Part shown: in pieces, positions 1-11,847 of the stretch
Numbering within the stretch: position 1 is the first letter of the stretch
How the letters are laid out: each line of letters begins with the position of its first letter
DNA from: Theobroma cacao
Lineage: Eukaryota > Streptophyta > Magnoliopsida > Malvales > Malvaceae
Length of the DNA stretch: 64,000 bases
Assembly (NCBI RefSeq): GCF_000208745.1
Contig: NC_030852.1
Coordinates: 6,015,187 to 6,079,186, forward strand
Reading direction: 5' to 3'
The notes under the pieces: model-generated
What the model saw: only the letters and a program-made list of their open reading frames with translations
Database searches by the model: none
Told to the model about the DNA's origin: nothing
Program-made: the position numbers and the translations under genes

Positions 1-1430
1 AATCTAAAATCCTACAATTGAAAAATTTGCTTCTTCACCTTTAGGATTTGTCAAATCTTCAGCCGCCCAAATGTTTGGCCTCTAACAGTAATCCATAACG
101 TGACCGAAAAAGACCTTCTTGAAGGTAGGATTTTACTTGTGCTAGCAAGTTTTGTTTCTAAACAAAAAGACAAAAAATTCTTACCGAATCTTATTTTTTG
201 TCAGACAAAAAAAATATTTTTCTTTTCTTATTTTCATGAACTAGCTAAGAAGTGGTTGAAAGCTTATAGTTTTAGTTGGCTAACATAACATATTTATATA
301 GCCAAACTAAGTTTTATCCTTGGATACAACAATTGTATTTTTATTCAACTAAATCCTTGTGAACTTAATTAATTTCTCACTTTATTTTGGTATGTTTCAA
401 TTAAATCCAGCTATATTAATTATCCTTATTTAATCCCAATCATGTCACTTAATGTGTGTGACCCATTAGGCTTTTAACATGTTTGTAATAAATATAAATC
501 CTAATCAACTATCAATTTGATAATTGATTTATATTTATAGATCATGAGTGGCATTTAGCAATACATCATGACCACCTAAATATTAGAGAGTCAATTAAAG
601 AATTTGACAAAGCTTTTTAGTGATAAGCCTTTCAATGCAATATAGTTTTTTCATCAAATATCACAGATATGTCATTAAGCATGACTTGGTGTCTACTTAT
701 GACATTCCATATTAGTTCTCATAATTCATGACTAACCTCATGAATTTAGGAAACTAAATTTTCTCAAATTCATCAAGCTTTAGCCAAAGACTTTACACAA
801 TTTAATCAAGAATTGAGAACAAGTGAGATACATCCCCTCATATCACTTGGGGTGGTGAATCCTCACTTGACCATTCATTCACCTTCGCATGCTTCATGGC
901 ATACCCAAAAATACCCTGTTTAGGCATTTGCTCACTTTTAGACCTATAAGGATGAAATCAAAATATATCATTCCTCATACAAGATGTCTTGGTGTCTCAA
1001 GTCTGAGGACTAGTTGTACGACTATCACATGAGAATATATACTTCAATCTATGAGATCGATTACTTACTTCTCAAGTAAAAAGGCTTAACATGGACTAGT
1101 CTTTGAGCATTGTCAATGCCTTATGTAACAACTTTAGGAACATAGCATAGTCTTTGAGAATACAATGCCTAGGAACAATTTTAGGAACATAGTTTTGATG
1201 CATAGTGATCTCATAATTGTAACAACTTTACAATTCTCTTGCAAGGCTTTTATGTTCTATGGGCTTTGCCCAATTAGTACTTAATAACTCCTTATTATTG
1301 CACTAACATGAAGGAAAATCTCTATCACAAATAGTTTTGCCCAATTAATTCTTGACCAATCCAATTAGCTCAAGGGTATATACTAAGAGTTAGAAGTTAG
1401 GTTAGTGTTTTAGTAGCTAGAAAAAGAAAA
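1..1430. other. Degenerate intergenic DNA, possibly old LTR-retrotransposon non-coding sequence
   Basis: No supportable gene. The 62-codon open frame at 100-288 is low-complexity and lacks a recognisable domain. The stretch around 430-1050 has the flavour of non-coding retrotransposon sequence dispersed in dicots, but I see no termini, PBS or PPT, so this is only an impression. At 1100-1240 a short phrase (GGAACATAG, with CTTTGAG and AATGCCT) recurs two or three times. Confidence 0.3.
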
Positions 1431-1490
1431 AAAATGTGTTAGAAAAAGGTATTTAGGTTCGGTTGAGTTCTATTGGCTTTTCTTGGGTTT

Positions 1491-1735
1491 TCAATTGGTA
1501 AAAAGAAAAGAAAGAAAGGAAAAGGAGGAAGAGGAAGGGAGTTTATTGGTGACGAAAGGAAGAGTTGCCGCTAGTGCTAAAGGTAGTGAGTCGCGATAGT
1601 GAGCAGCGATGATGATGAGGAAAAGCAAAAAGTAGGAAAAAGAAAAGGGAGAGAGGGAATAGAGGCAACGACTAAGGTTGAAAGAATAAAAAGAAGAAAA
1701 TATGAAGAGATAGAGTGAGAGGCCACCAATGCCAC
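1491..1735. repeat. Purine-rich (GA/AAG) low-complexity tract
   Basis: The plus strand is a long run of A and G broken by short mixed stretches. This strand asymmetry creates an 85-codon minus-strand frame rich in S, F and L, which I regard as an artefact. It may be an old degenerate microsatellite or a purine-rich 5' UTR remnant. Confidence 0.6.
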
Positions 1736-4577
1736 AAATCTTTACCAATTTAATTACAAACTACGTTATGAGAAAATTATATATATATAATCTTTTAACA
1801 TAATTTTGATCAATTACTTGGGAGCACATTTTCTTGCAAAAGTGTGTATATGAATGATTTTTTTAATATAATTGCTTCTATGCAAGTATTAATTATCATG
1901 TGAGTTATTAGATGAGACCAAAAGTAAATAAATATAAATGACTTTCGTGAAAGAAGAGAAAGTGTATATAGAAATAAAATCAATACACACACACACTCAT
2001 ATATATATATATGGAAAATGATAATCATATCTATTGGTAGAAGTGTTTATCCGTTGAGCTCGATTGACACCTATAAAATCTAACTTGCCTATTTTTAATG
2101 TTAATTTATTATTTAAATTTTAAAAATATTTTATATATTAGTATTTTAATATTTATTTATAAATTTTAGAACTAAAAATAACTGAAAGATAATTATTTAG
2201 TAAGAAAATAAACTCACATTGGGTTGAGCTAAGGTTAAGATTTGTGTCTTAAGAAGCCACCCAGATTATGGACAGGTCTAGTTATTAATATTGATTAAAG
2301 TGATATTTATTGAAAAATTTTATAATTAATACATTATTTCTTATTGAATTTATATTGGAATACACACATCAAATGAAAAAGTATTTCTTAATAGTATTTT
2401 AAATAACCTTAATCCTTGTCTATAAGTAATCGTTAATTGAACATTTTAAGGTTATTATATTAGATAATATTTTTTCTCAATACATCAAAAATTTAAAATT
2501 CATTACACTAATTGTGAAATATTGCATTCAATACAATAATATTATACTATATATAAAATAGTATCTTAAATCTTAAATAGTGCTCTTGGGACAACTTGTC
2601 AGCAAAACTCATAAACGTAAACTAGCACGAAATCACGAGATAGGACAAAATATATATTAAAGGAAGGAAAAACATAGTTTAATTCATTAAAGTAACGAAG
2701 TGCATAGAGTTTATTTATATATAATCTTGGAAAGCATAACCCATATTGCAGTGCGTGCAGTTAAGCCTGGTGTTTGGGGTCAATGAATGTGAAAGAGAGT
2801 TATAAGACTGACACGCTAACCTCTGTCCCCTCTTCTCTCCCACTACTTTGCCATCTCTCATCATTAACTTCGAAAACGCATGCTTGAGTTCTAATCAATC
2901 CTACGACAGACAGTCAATTTTTCAGGATTCAATTTTGCCTGCCTTTCACTAGCTTCTACCATTTGTTTTTTTGCCTCAAATCCCCAAAACCAATCATTCA
3001 TTGCCATATCAGAATGTTTTTATCAAAAATAAATATTAAAATTATATTTATCTTGTTCATACTTTTGTCCCCCAAAAGATAAAAAGGAGAAGAGATTTAT
3101 AAGGTTTAATCTTGTCCAATGTAAACTTCTATCGACTACGCACTCTTATCCCTAGTCAGCTGGTGCTGTTAGGTAGTCTACTATTTGGTGCTGAAGGGTT
3201 TGAATTGTTGTACCCTCTTAAAATGGCAAAATAAAATCCTTTTTAAGGGTTTATACTTCCTACTGTGTTTTTGTTTAGAATGTATTTGCCGTTCGATAGA
3301 TTCGTTTCATTTTAAAAAGACTTGTATCAATAATTTTATTTAAAAAAATTATAAAATATCTTCAAACGTGAACTATAAAAATACATGACCTTTTGAATGT
3401 GAAAACATATTGTAATCTGTTGGGTGAAATTAATGTCTCCAGTACATGATGCTAAGTTCAAAAATTTGAAACCATCGAAGGTTCAAGTGGTAATTTAACT
3501 GTAGATTGAAACATGTTAAAACATCATGGCTCCTGGCATTATAAAAGTGCCCGGCAACAGTAATTTGCTCATAGAAGAATTAAGCTGTAAAGTGGAAATT
3601 AACCCAAGAAAAAAGAAAAGAAAGATGGAAACATAGTGATGGTAAGAAATAATGAAAAGACAAGCATGATAAACATGATAGCCCATTTGGAAAATCCGAT
3701 GATTTCTGCTTGGGAAACTAAGTATAAGCGCAGATAAAGATGGCAATTTTGATTTCAAAAGAACTTTTCATTTAAAAGAAAGGTCATCTTAGGGCGGTTT
3801 GAATTGCTTTACCGGTGTGTTAGGCTACTTAATCCTCACTTTCTTATGAGGGTATGAGAAGTCAGCATTTACAACGTAGAGTTCGTCAATGAAGTAGTGT
3901 TTTAAAAAAGTTTAATTGGCGTTTGATATTTTACAATGAAATATGATTGTAAGTAATATGATTGTTGAAAAAATAATATTATAATTTTTAAAATATATGA
4001 TAAAATAAGGATTAAATTATTAAAAAAAAATATTGTAACGTTTGAATTAAAAATATTTTAATAAAAATGTAATTTTAATTTTTAAAATTATGAAAATTTT
4101 TTATCGTAAACATTGAGTAGTTAAAAAATGAATTCAACTTTTTAAATTTTATTTTATTATTAACTTCATCACTTATTTTCTTTTGGCAAAGATTATGTCA
4201 TTACTCATTAGCCACCTTACTTTATGGCATATCCCGCGCGCCTCAGATAATGATATGTTTTTCACTGTGAGTTTCAGTCCTTGTACTGTTTGAGACGTGC
4301 TGAACATGGTTCAGCGCATTTTTTGACAACTACACTAATTCTAGTTGTCACATATTTTTCTCCTCAAATTAATATTTGGTTTTCTTTATCTATTTATAAT
4401 TATAATATGAATATTTCTAAATATAAAATTTGAAATATTAATAATTGAAATTTGGGTAAATTATTCTCTTACAAGAGTAACTCAGCATAATAATAACTCT
4501 TTTATATTTAAAAGATAAATCCTATTATTAATTAATAATTTAACTAAAATTATTAAAAATTGATAGTTTATAATTAT
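1736..4577. other. AT-rich intergenic DNA without recognised genes
   Basis: Contains an AC/AT microsatellite at 1985-2012 and one copy of an AT-rich dispersed repeat at about 2045-2282 (see findings). A less AT-rich patch at 2750-3000 has pyrimidine-rich stretches that could be an old promoter or UTR, but no coding sequence follows. Open frames here are under 85 codons and unrecognised. Two adjacent perfect hairpins lie at 4297-4350. Confidence 0.5.
4297..4350. repeat. Two adjacent short inverted repeats
   Basis: GCTGAAC/GTTCAGC (stem 4299-4305 with 4309-4315, 3-nt loop) is followed 8 bases later by TGACAACTA/TAGTTGTCA (4324-4332 with 4342-4350, 9-nt loop). Both stems are perfect. No function can be assigned. 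Confidence 0.6.
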
Positions 4578-4587
4578 TAACAAAAAG

Positions 4588-6161
4588 ACTAAATATTCAA
4601 TTTGGGGTCAAAACTTTTGAGTTTTTGTCGATTTAGGGCCAAATGTTTCAATTATAACAATCAGCGGCCAAATGTTTTCGGTTCTTTACAATAAGGGCTA
4701 AGGTGGGAGATGTATGATGTGTATAGGACACGCGGATAATGTGGACGCGTGTAGGACGTGTCCATAATGTGGACGTGTGTAGGATACACGCATGTAATAA
4801 CTTTTTCATCATGGCATGTAATAACTAAATATTTTAACATAACATGTAACAACTACATTTTTTATCATAGCGTGTAACAACTAAATTTTCAACATGACAT
4901 GTAATAACTACATTTTTCAATATAGCATATAATAACTAAATTTTCAACATAATGTGTAACAACTACATTTTTCAATATGGTGTGTGACAACTAAATTTTC
5001 AACATGGTGTGTAACAGTTAAATATTCAACATGGCGTGTAACAACTATATTTTTTAACATAACATGTAACAACTATATTTTCAACATGATGTGTAACAAC
5101 TATATTTTTCAACATAGCATGTAACAACTAAATTTTCAACATGACGTGTAACAATTGCATTTTCAACATGGCGTGTAATAATTATTTTCAACATAACATG
5201 TAACAATTATTTTCAACATAGCGTGTAACAATTAAATTTTAGAACATGACGTGTAATACTATATTTTTCAACATGGCGTTAACAACATTTTTTCCACAAA
5301 AAATAATAATAACATTTGCCAACATGCCACACAACAAATATTTAGAAAATGGTGTGTAACAACATTTTTTCGATGTGCCGTGGAACAACTTTTTCAACCA
5401 TGGCGTTTAACAACACATTATATAGGCCTAGCCTTTCACATATTTGCATATTCTGAGGAGAAGTTCACAAACACCCAAAAATCATACAAATCCTAGTATA
5501 TTAATACTTTATACAAATCCTTAGCAACATTTCATACAAATCATTAATAAGTTAACATCCAATGGAAATGGCTAACACTTCATATACAAATCATCCACTC
5601 AATTAATAGGTTTAACTGTAAAATGATGTGCTTCATTGAATTTTTGGCTCAATCGAGAGGTAGCCCAAGGCTTGCAAGGCATGGAAACTTTGATGTTTTG
5701 CAGATGTCACTCATGGAAACAACGCTAGAACATGTTTCTAATGAATTCAATCAAAATGGTTGGCATTTGTCTTGCATGCTTCAGACACAAGTTAACACAT
5801 TCCGCAATGTTCGATGACATGAGTTGATATCGCCTTACTAGTGACCATGCATGTGCCCATCTTTGAGGAGAGGAAAGTTGGATAAGAGAAAAGATGAAGC
5901 ATAACAATTGAAATTGGGTAAAACTTAGGTGTAGGATTTATATCAAAATGGCACCGTTTGGATAACATGCCACATCAGTTGTCATGTCATCAGTTCAACT
6001 CAATTTTCTGTCATGTGTGATACACTTTCCATCTATTTATCAACTTAACCCTCAATTGTAAGGAATTGAAAACATTTGGCCCTTGATTGTTACAATTGAA
6101 ACATTTGGCCCTTTAATTGAAAAAATGCCAAAACATTTAGTCCCAATTTAAGCATTTAGCC
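4588..6161. mobile_element. Non-autonomous Mutator-like element (MULE) with ~115-bp TIRs
   Basis: The first ~115 bases (from ACTAAATATTC) match the reverse complement of the last ~115 bases. Shared phrases include GGGCCAAATGTTTCAAT and GGCCAAATGTTTTC. A perfect 10-bp duplication TAACAAAAAG flanks it (4578-4587 and 6162-6171). Long TIRs with 9-11-bp duplications are the hallmark of Mutator-superfamily elements. No transposase is visible: the interior is a GTAACAACT-containing tandem array (about 4790-5420) and about 500 bp of unrecognised sequence with two overlapping short frames (5623-5817 plus, 5725-5907 minus). It must therefore have been mobilised in trans. Confidence 0.85.
4790..5420. 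repeat. Tandem array inside the MULE
   Basis: Roughly 20 degenerate copies of a ~30-36-bp unit containing (C/T)GTGTAACAACTA followed by a run such as AATTTTTCAACATGG. Unit length and sequence drift along the array and copies become poor after 5280. It lies wholly between the MULE TIRs. Confidence 0.8.
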
Positions 6162-6258
6162 TAACAAAAAGGATGTTCTTTTTTATCAATCAAAAGTTTT
6201 ACATACATATTTACTATAATTGAAATTTTTTAAAATTAATTTATAAATTATTCAATAC

Positions 6259-7577
6259 TATTAGCCTTGCGTTACATTATGTTTTGATTTGACAAAAATC
6301 ACATGTTTTCTTAAACTTAGTGTCAAGCATTTGAAATTGCTCAAATACATTTTTAATTCCCAAAGGTTACATATTTGTTTGAAAAGTCATGTTCCATTAG
6401 AAAACACCTTATAAGCTTTCAAACAAAGCATATGCAGCTAAGAATGCAAGAGCAAACATGCCTCAAAATGTTATTTAAATATAGAAACAAAGAAAGTAGG
6501 AAATAGCTAGAGAGAAGCACCAAAAACTTAAGGAAACCTCATGACACAAGCCAACAATTGATTCTAAAAAAGCTTGAGTCTATTTAAAGGTTGAAAGAGT
6601 ACCAAACTTGAAGATTATAAAGCCATAGTTGACCTTGAAGTGTTTATAGACTATCCTATTCCAGAAAGCTCAAGAAAATCAAGTTTTGAACAAACATAGT
6701 TGACCTTGGACCAAGCATAGTTGACCCTAACAAGTCAAAGGTAAGAAAAATTCAACATTACACAAGCATAGTTGACTATAGTAGTTCAATTTTGCAAAAT
6801 ACACACTCTCGGGAAATAGATCAAGTAGAGAAGGATATACTCAACTATGCAGCCCTAATTTGAGAAATTTGAAGAACATAGTCGACCCTTAAGCTTCAAC
6901 AACGGTCATATTTGATTCAAACTTGTGTTTAATGGCTTTAAACTTTGCCTTAGCTATAATAAACGTATTTGAGCCATTTTGAAGCAAAAAAAGACCTAAA
7001 CTAAAACTTTAAACCCAAGAGAGACCTTTAAAAGCTCATCTTCACTTTCTAGCATCTTTTTAGTCTTCCACCAAGCTTGCAAAGTTGAATACTTGCTTTA
7101 TTTGAGCTAATCTTTCTTTTCTTACTAGGCCCAAGCTAAAATCTCTAATATGCAGCCTTTGTAAGGTAAATCTTTGCTATTACTCCTTGTACACACATTT
7201 TGTAAAGGTTCTAGTATAACCTTGAAAAGCTATTTGTTAGGATTTGTGGTTGAGCTTTTAAAAACCATCGTTGGTGGGTTACCACTTCATCCTATTAAAA
7301 AGCAAGAATCCTTTTGTGGATTGTGTAAGGGTTATCATTTAATCCTGTAAAAAATTTTGTTATAAGGATTATCTCTTGATCCCATTAAAAAGTAAGAATC
7401 CCTTTGTGAATTGTGTGAGGGTTATCGCTTTATCCCATTAAAAACTAAGAATCCTTGATAGTGGACTGAAATTCCTTGGTTACTAAGAAAGTAGATGTAA
7501 GCTTTAAAAAAGCTGAACTACTATAAATTCTTTGTGTATCTCTTTAATTTTCAACATTATTATTTATTGCTCATATA
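6259..7577 (+). mobile_element. Copia 5' LTR, upstream portion (before the LINE)
   Basis: Aligns by eye with 33154-34345 and 37046-37140 at roughly 85-90% identity. It includes repeated CATAGTTGACC-like phrases (about 6 between 6620 and 6890) and a run of GAATCC..GGTTAT(C)..ATCCCATTAAAAA repeats at 7270-7460. It breaks at GCTCATAT (about 7577), where the poly-T (reverse poly-A) of the minus-strand LINE begins. The LTR resumes near 25036. Confidence 0.85.
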
Positions 7578-8627
7578 TTTTTTTATACTGGAAATTAACG
7601 CAGGGCCCAACTACCATGTTAAATTTTGTTAATTACGAAATAAAATACAAAGGAGGGGGACCTAAACCGTACCTCCAAATTACATGATCATGAGAAAATT
7701 TCGAAGAAGCACCTAGAGTAAGGAAAATCATTTTACGTGCATAACTTTTGATGCTACAGTAAAACATATATTTCCTACTATTACATTGAGACAATAAACT
7801 AAAGTAAAATTTAAAACAGAAAATGTAAATAAGAAAAGCACCTAGAATAAGGCGTTTCATTTTATGACCATATTTTTTACTATCATCATAAAATTGAAAC
7901 ACTCCCATATTACAAAAATCTATGTGAATAACAAAATAAGAAAAATAAACTAGGAGTACTACTCCTTTACATTCATTTAAAATAAACATAAGGTGTCACA
8001 GCTCAAATTTCGGGCCATGACCGGCGCGTGGGCCCAATGGGCTTAGCCTACTAAGCCCAAGCAAGCCTATTTATGCAATTCCGATCATCATTCCTAAAAC
8101 CTCATATTGTAATTCTCAACTAAAAATATTTCAGAAATATGTTATAGTGACCCAATATTCACCATTTTATTATGTCAAAATAATGTCATCCGTTTGCCAA
8201 CTCATAGTGGCATCCATAATCAAATATACATATTTGACTTATAACATGGATCCTAACGGATTACATTACATATATGTGTTCACAGGCAACAGACTCTTGA
8301 TCGTCAGTGGAGTGACCGTGGGTGAAGGTACAGCTACTGAGATGCCATAGTACCTACTAAGAAGGCGAACATATGTGTGCGACTCAATCTAGGTCCCAAT
8401 TGCCTCCAAATCTAAAAACATGAAGTTTAAAAATGTGAGTATAAAACTCAATGAGTGAACATAAGAAGAGAACAAGCAATCAATAGGAAGAATTTGGAAA
8501 TCATAATGCACTTGTTTCAAAAACAATGCAATTGATTTAGTTTCTTACTAAAAACCTCTCATTTCAAACTTTGATTAATAACCTCATAGTGTTGCAAAAA
8601 CCCAAGGTCAATCCATGAAGTTAAATG

Positions 8628-11476
8628 TGTAAAACCCGACCCTATAAACACATGTCATGACATACATGCACTTAGTAGCATGTTATTACGCTAGGAAAGT
8701 TCTTAAGAATAGACGAAACCCGGTATTGTACCTAACGGTACACTTGAGTTGATTTAACCTCGAACTAGTTCAAATAGGAATCGTAGGATGAAATTTAATA
8801 TTTTACAGTCCAAGAATGACTAAAAATGATTGTTCAGAGTTCAAGAGTTCATTTGGGGAAAAATTGAAAATTTTGATGTTTAGGGGCAAAATCGTTATTT
8901 TGCCACCTAAGATAATAATTTGATCATGGAGTGAAATTTTTGATCAAGATTAACTATTTGGAGTATAATTTAATGATAGGAAGTGAAAATTTTCAATTCC
9001 GACAATTTTCGAAACATAGAGGCAAAACGGTAATTTTATCATCCCGAGGTAAAAATCGTAATTTTCACCACCCAAAACTTGTCAAAATCATAGGATTTAT
9101 TTATTTTTGGTATGAATAACTATGGTATGTTAAGTGGTGAAAAATTGAAGTTTAAATGATGAAATTTTAAAAACGGGCCAATGGAAAAGTGACACATGGC
9201 ACTTTTTAATTGTTTAATATTATTTTAATGGAAAATCAGCCCATTGAAACCCCACATCAGGTGATGGCCGGCCATAAGGAGAAAAGAAGAGAGAAAATAG
9301 AGAGGAAATGAAGAAAAGAGAAAAACCAAAGGAAAACTAGAAAATTCAAAGGGGAAATCACGTTTTTCGTCCATTTACGCGTCTAACGGTAAGATTTTTC
9401 GACTTTAGCTTGATTTCTACCTTTCCTATGCCTTTGTTTTCATTTAGCATGCTTGAGGAGAGAGATCAAAAAGTGAAACCAAGGGCTGGCCGAATTTCAA
9501 GGGGAGAGATTTTGAAATTTTTAGGTTTTGATTCTTAGTTAAATTAGTAGTTTTAGTTAGTTAAATGTGTATAGAAATCAAATTGGGCAAGAAAGCATGA
9601 AATTCTCACAATACCCACCCTTGGCCAAATATGCATTGATGTACAATAATGATGAACTGATTTTTATTCTAAGAGAAATGAAGAGAAAATGATGAAAAAT
9701 GATTAAATGTGATAGAAAAACAAAGTGAAAAATTAACCGAGTAAATGTCCCATTTTTGACCGAATTTTCCAAGGAGGAAAGTGAGCTGATTTTGGTGATT
9801 TTATAGGGTTATTGGCTGATATTTAATGGTTAGAAATGTTGGAGAGAAAATGGGACAATTTAGAGCTAAAATGGAGCGCGTTAGCAATTTAACGGGTAAA
9901 GTGCTAAAAATAGGTTAATACCGCGTTTAAGCCGTTTTAGGCTATTGCATTTCAACCATGCATTAGTATAGGATTTAAGTCAATTATATAGTGATTTAGC
10001 ATCAATGTGGTGAATTGGGTAAATTTTGCAATGTGTTTAGGAGGAGAGCCTTCCGGTAAAGGCAAGGATGTCGTACCCGACGAACAGTGATCGAGGCACC
10101 TAAAAAGCAATTAGTTTGTACAAACGGTGAGTAAACTTATTATTATTGTAAATTATCTAGAGTTTATTTTTAAATGCTCTTCATGGATTTTATGAAATGA
10201 AAATGAGATTAAAATAAGATTTTTGATGTTTTAGAAATAAATGTGACAAATGAATATATTGTCTTGATTTTCTGAAATAAGAAACTTTTGATTATAAAAT
10301 TGAGTAATTGGAGGCTGCCAATTGTCTTGAAAAATATATTTTCCTATGAATGGCTTATGATATATGAGTATATGTGGCTATATTTTATAATTGCATTGGG
10401 AATTTATGTAAGCTATTTTTTACTATGCAGGCTGGGTAAATAAATAAAAGCCTTGTTATATTGTCGAAATTTTATTAAAATTGGTGGGTTTAGTCACTGC
10501 AGTGGCGGGTTTTTGTGGACTGCCTATTAGAAGGGCACGGTAAACCCGGTTATATAGTTACTCTAGTAGTAGAGGCAAGGAGGGTAACTCCCGGGGTAGT
10601 ATTAGAGCTCACTTCACGTCAAACCCCCACGTGAATGTGTAACTTGGCCAACTCCAAGGAACGACTTGTTTTAAAAATAAAAATATGTTTCACATGTAAA
10701 TATCTTAACAACCTTGGCGAACTCGGTTAGATGCCTAGGCCAAGGTATCCCCGAGGATTAGTTTTGGCTTGAGCCTTGTTTTTAATAAAAGTCAGAAGCC
10801 TTAACAACTATTTTGGTAAATTACAAATATTTTATGGTTTAAGAAATAAATTGAAAACCTTATGAAATGGTTTGTAATTTGTTGTTTAAACTTGCTTCCA
10901 TGTTACTCGTCTTTAGATATTTATGACAATGTCTGTTTACTCATTGGGATTGCGAAATCTCACCCACCTCCTTTCCAAATATTTCAGGCCTGTGATAGCT
11001 TGTAGATACCGATTTTGTCGAAGATTCCAATTGACCTCTCTATCTCACAGACAGTAGGTTACTATCACCAACACTTGGTGTATTTAGGGGCCACTTGTCA
11101 TTATAATTATTATTGTACATTATAACTTTGTAAATTATTGTATGTATGAATTTATTTTACTTCCACATTACAAAAGATTTTTACACGTGTTTCTATAAAT
11201 ATTGTTTTATATAAAAATACTATATTTTAATCAATATTTTAAATAGTAATATTTGTCTATAAATCCTTTTAAAATAATTTTGTCTTTTGATTTACTTGTG
11301 CTGAAAATGACTGGTAATTGTTTAAAACGGAATGTTTAAAAGCGATTGCTCACAGAAAAAGGCAAGAAACTGATCTGTAAGCTTTGTAGGGTTCCGATTG
11401 GCATTCCGGGCAATGAGTGTCAATCAGGACGTCGCGGTGGTTGTCATAGGCCAGAGGGAGGTTCCGGGTCGTGACA
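8628..11476 (+). mobile_element. Solo LTR, subfamily A copy 1
   Basis: Begins TGTAAAACCCGACC and ends GGGTCGTGACA, with perfect AAATG duplications at 8623-8627 and 11477-11481. The uninterrupted sister LTR shows the empty site near 21945. There is no internal region or second LTR, so it is a solo LTR of 2849 bp. Orientation is inferred from subfamily D, whose PBS fixes the strand. Exon-like signals: donor at 9389 (ACG/GTAAGA), middle exon 10041-10126 bounded by TTTAG and GTGAGTAA, acceptor ATTTCAG ending 10987. Confidence 0.9.
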
Positions 11477-11556
11477 AAATGGGTGAAAAATATGTCAAAA
11501 TCAAGCAAGGTAGCAAGCATGGCATCAAGTTTCTCACTATAGCAAAGTTCATTCTC

Positions 11557-11840
11557 GCTGCAGCGAGATTCAAGCGGCCAAAACAGCAAATTTCCCATTG
11601 CAGCGAGAAATAGTGTTAATTTGCATATGTTTCAGTTTTTCTAGAACATCTACCTCTAAACAATTCCAATTGACCTTATTTTTAGACCATTAGAAAGCTA
11701 AGAGTCAGGGCTACAACTTTGATGTTTACCACTTTTCCTAGTTCAGACTAGAAGGTGGTCAAAATGTTCATCAAAGTGAAAGCACTGCATCAGAACCTAA
11801 GAGTTTCTCGCTGCAGCGAGTTGCTGGCTGTCAAAATAGA
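11557..11840. repeat. Palindromic CTCGCTGCAGCGAG motifs (LARD 3' LTR)
   Basis: Copies at about 11557-11570, 11597-11609 and 11807-11820, with CTATAGC-type variants between. The full motif is a perfect 14-bp palindrome with a PstI core. The neighbouring B insertion at 11848 falls inside the same array. Confidence 0.75.
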
Positions 11841-11847
11841 ATGTTTC

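Noticed and set aside
1491..1748. 85-codon serine/phenylalanine/leucine-rich minus-strand frame
   Set aside because: Explained entirely by the purine-rich low-complexity tract.
2750..3000. Possible promoter and 5' UTR of a host gene
   Set aside because: CT-rich patches only, with no TATA box in position and no coding sequence or splice pattern following.
3960..4170. AT-rich stretch suggestive of a MITE
   Set aside because: I could not find matching terminal inverted repeats or a target duplication. Composition alone is not evidence.
7633..7989. 118-codon minus-strand frame
   Set aside because: It lies in the LINE 3' UTR downstream of the stop that closes the RNase H frame. No domain is recognised.
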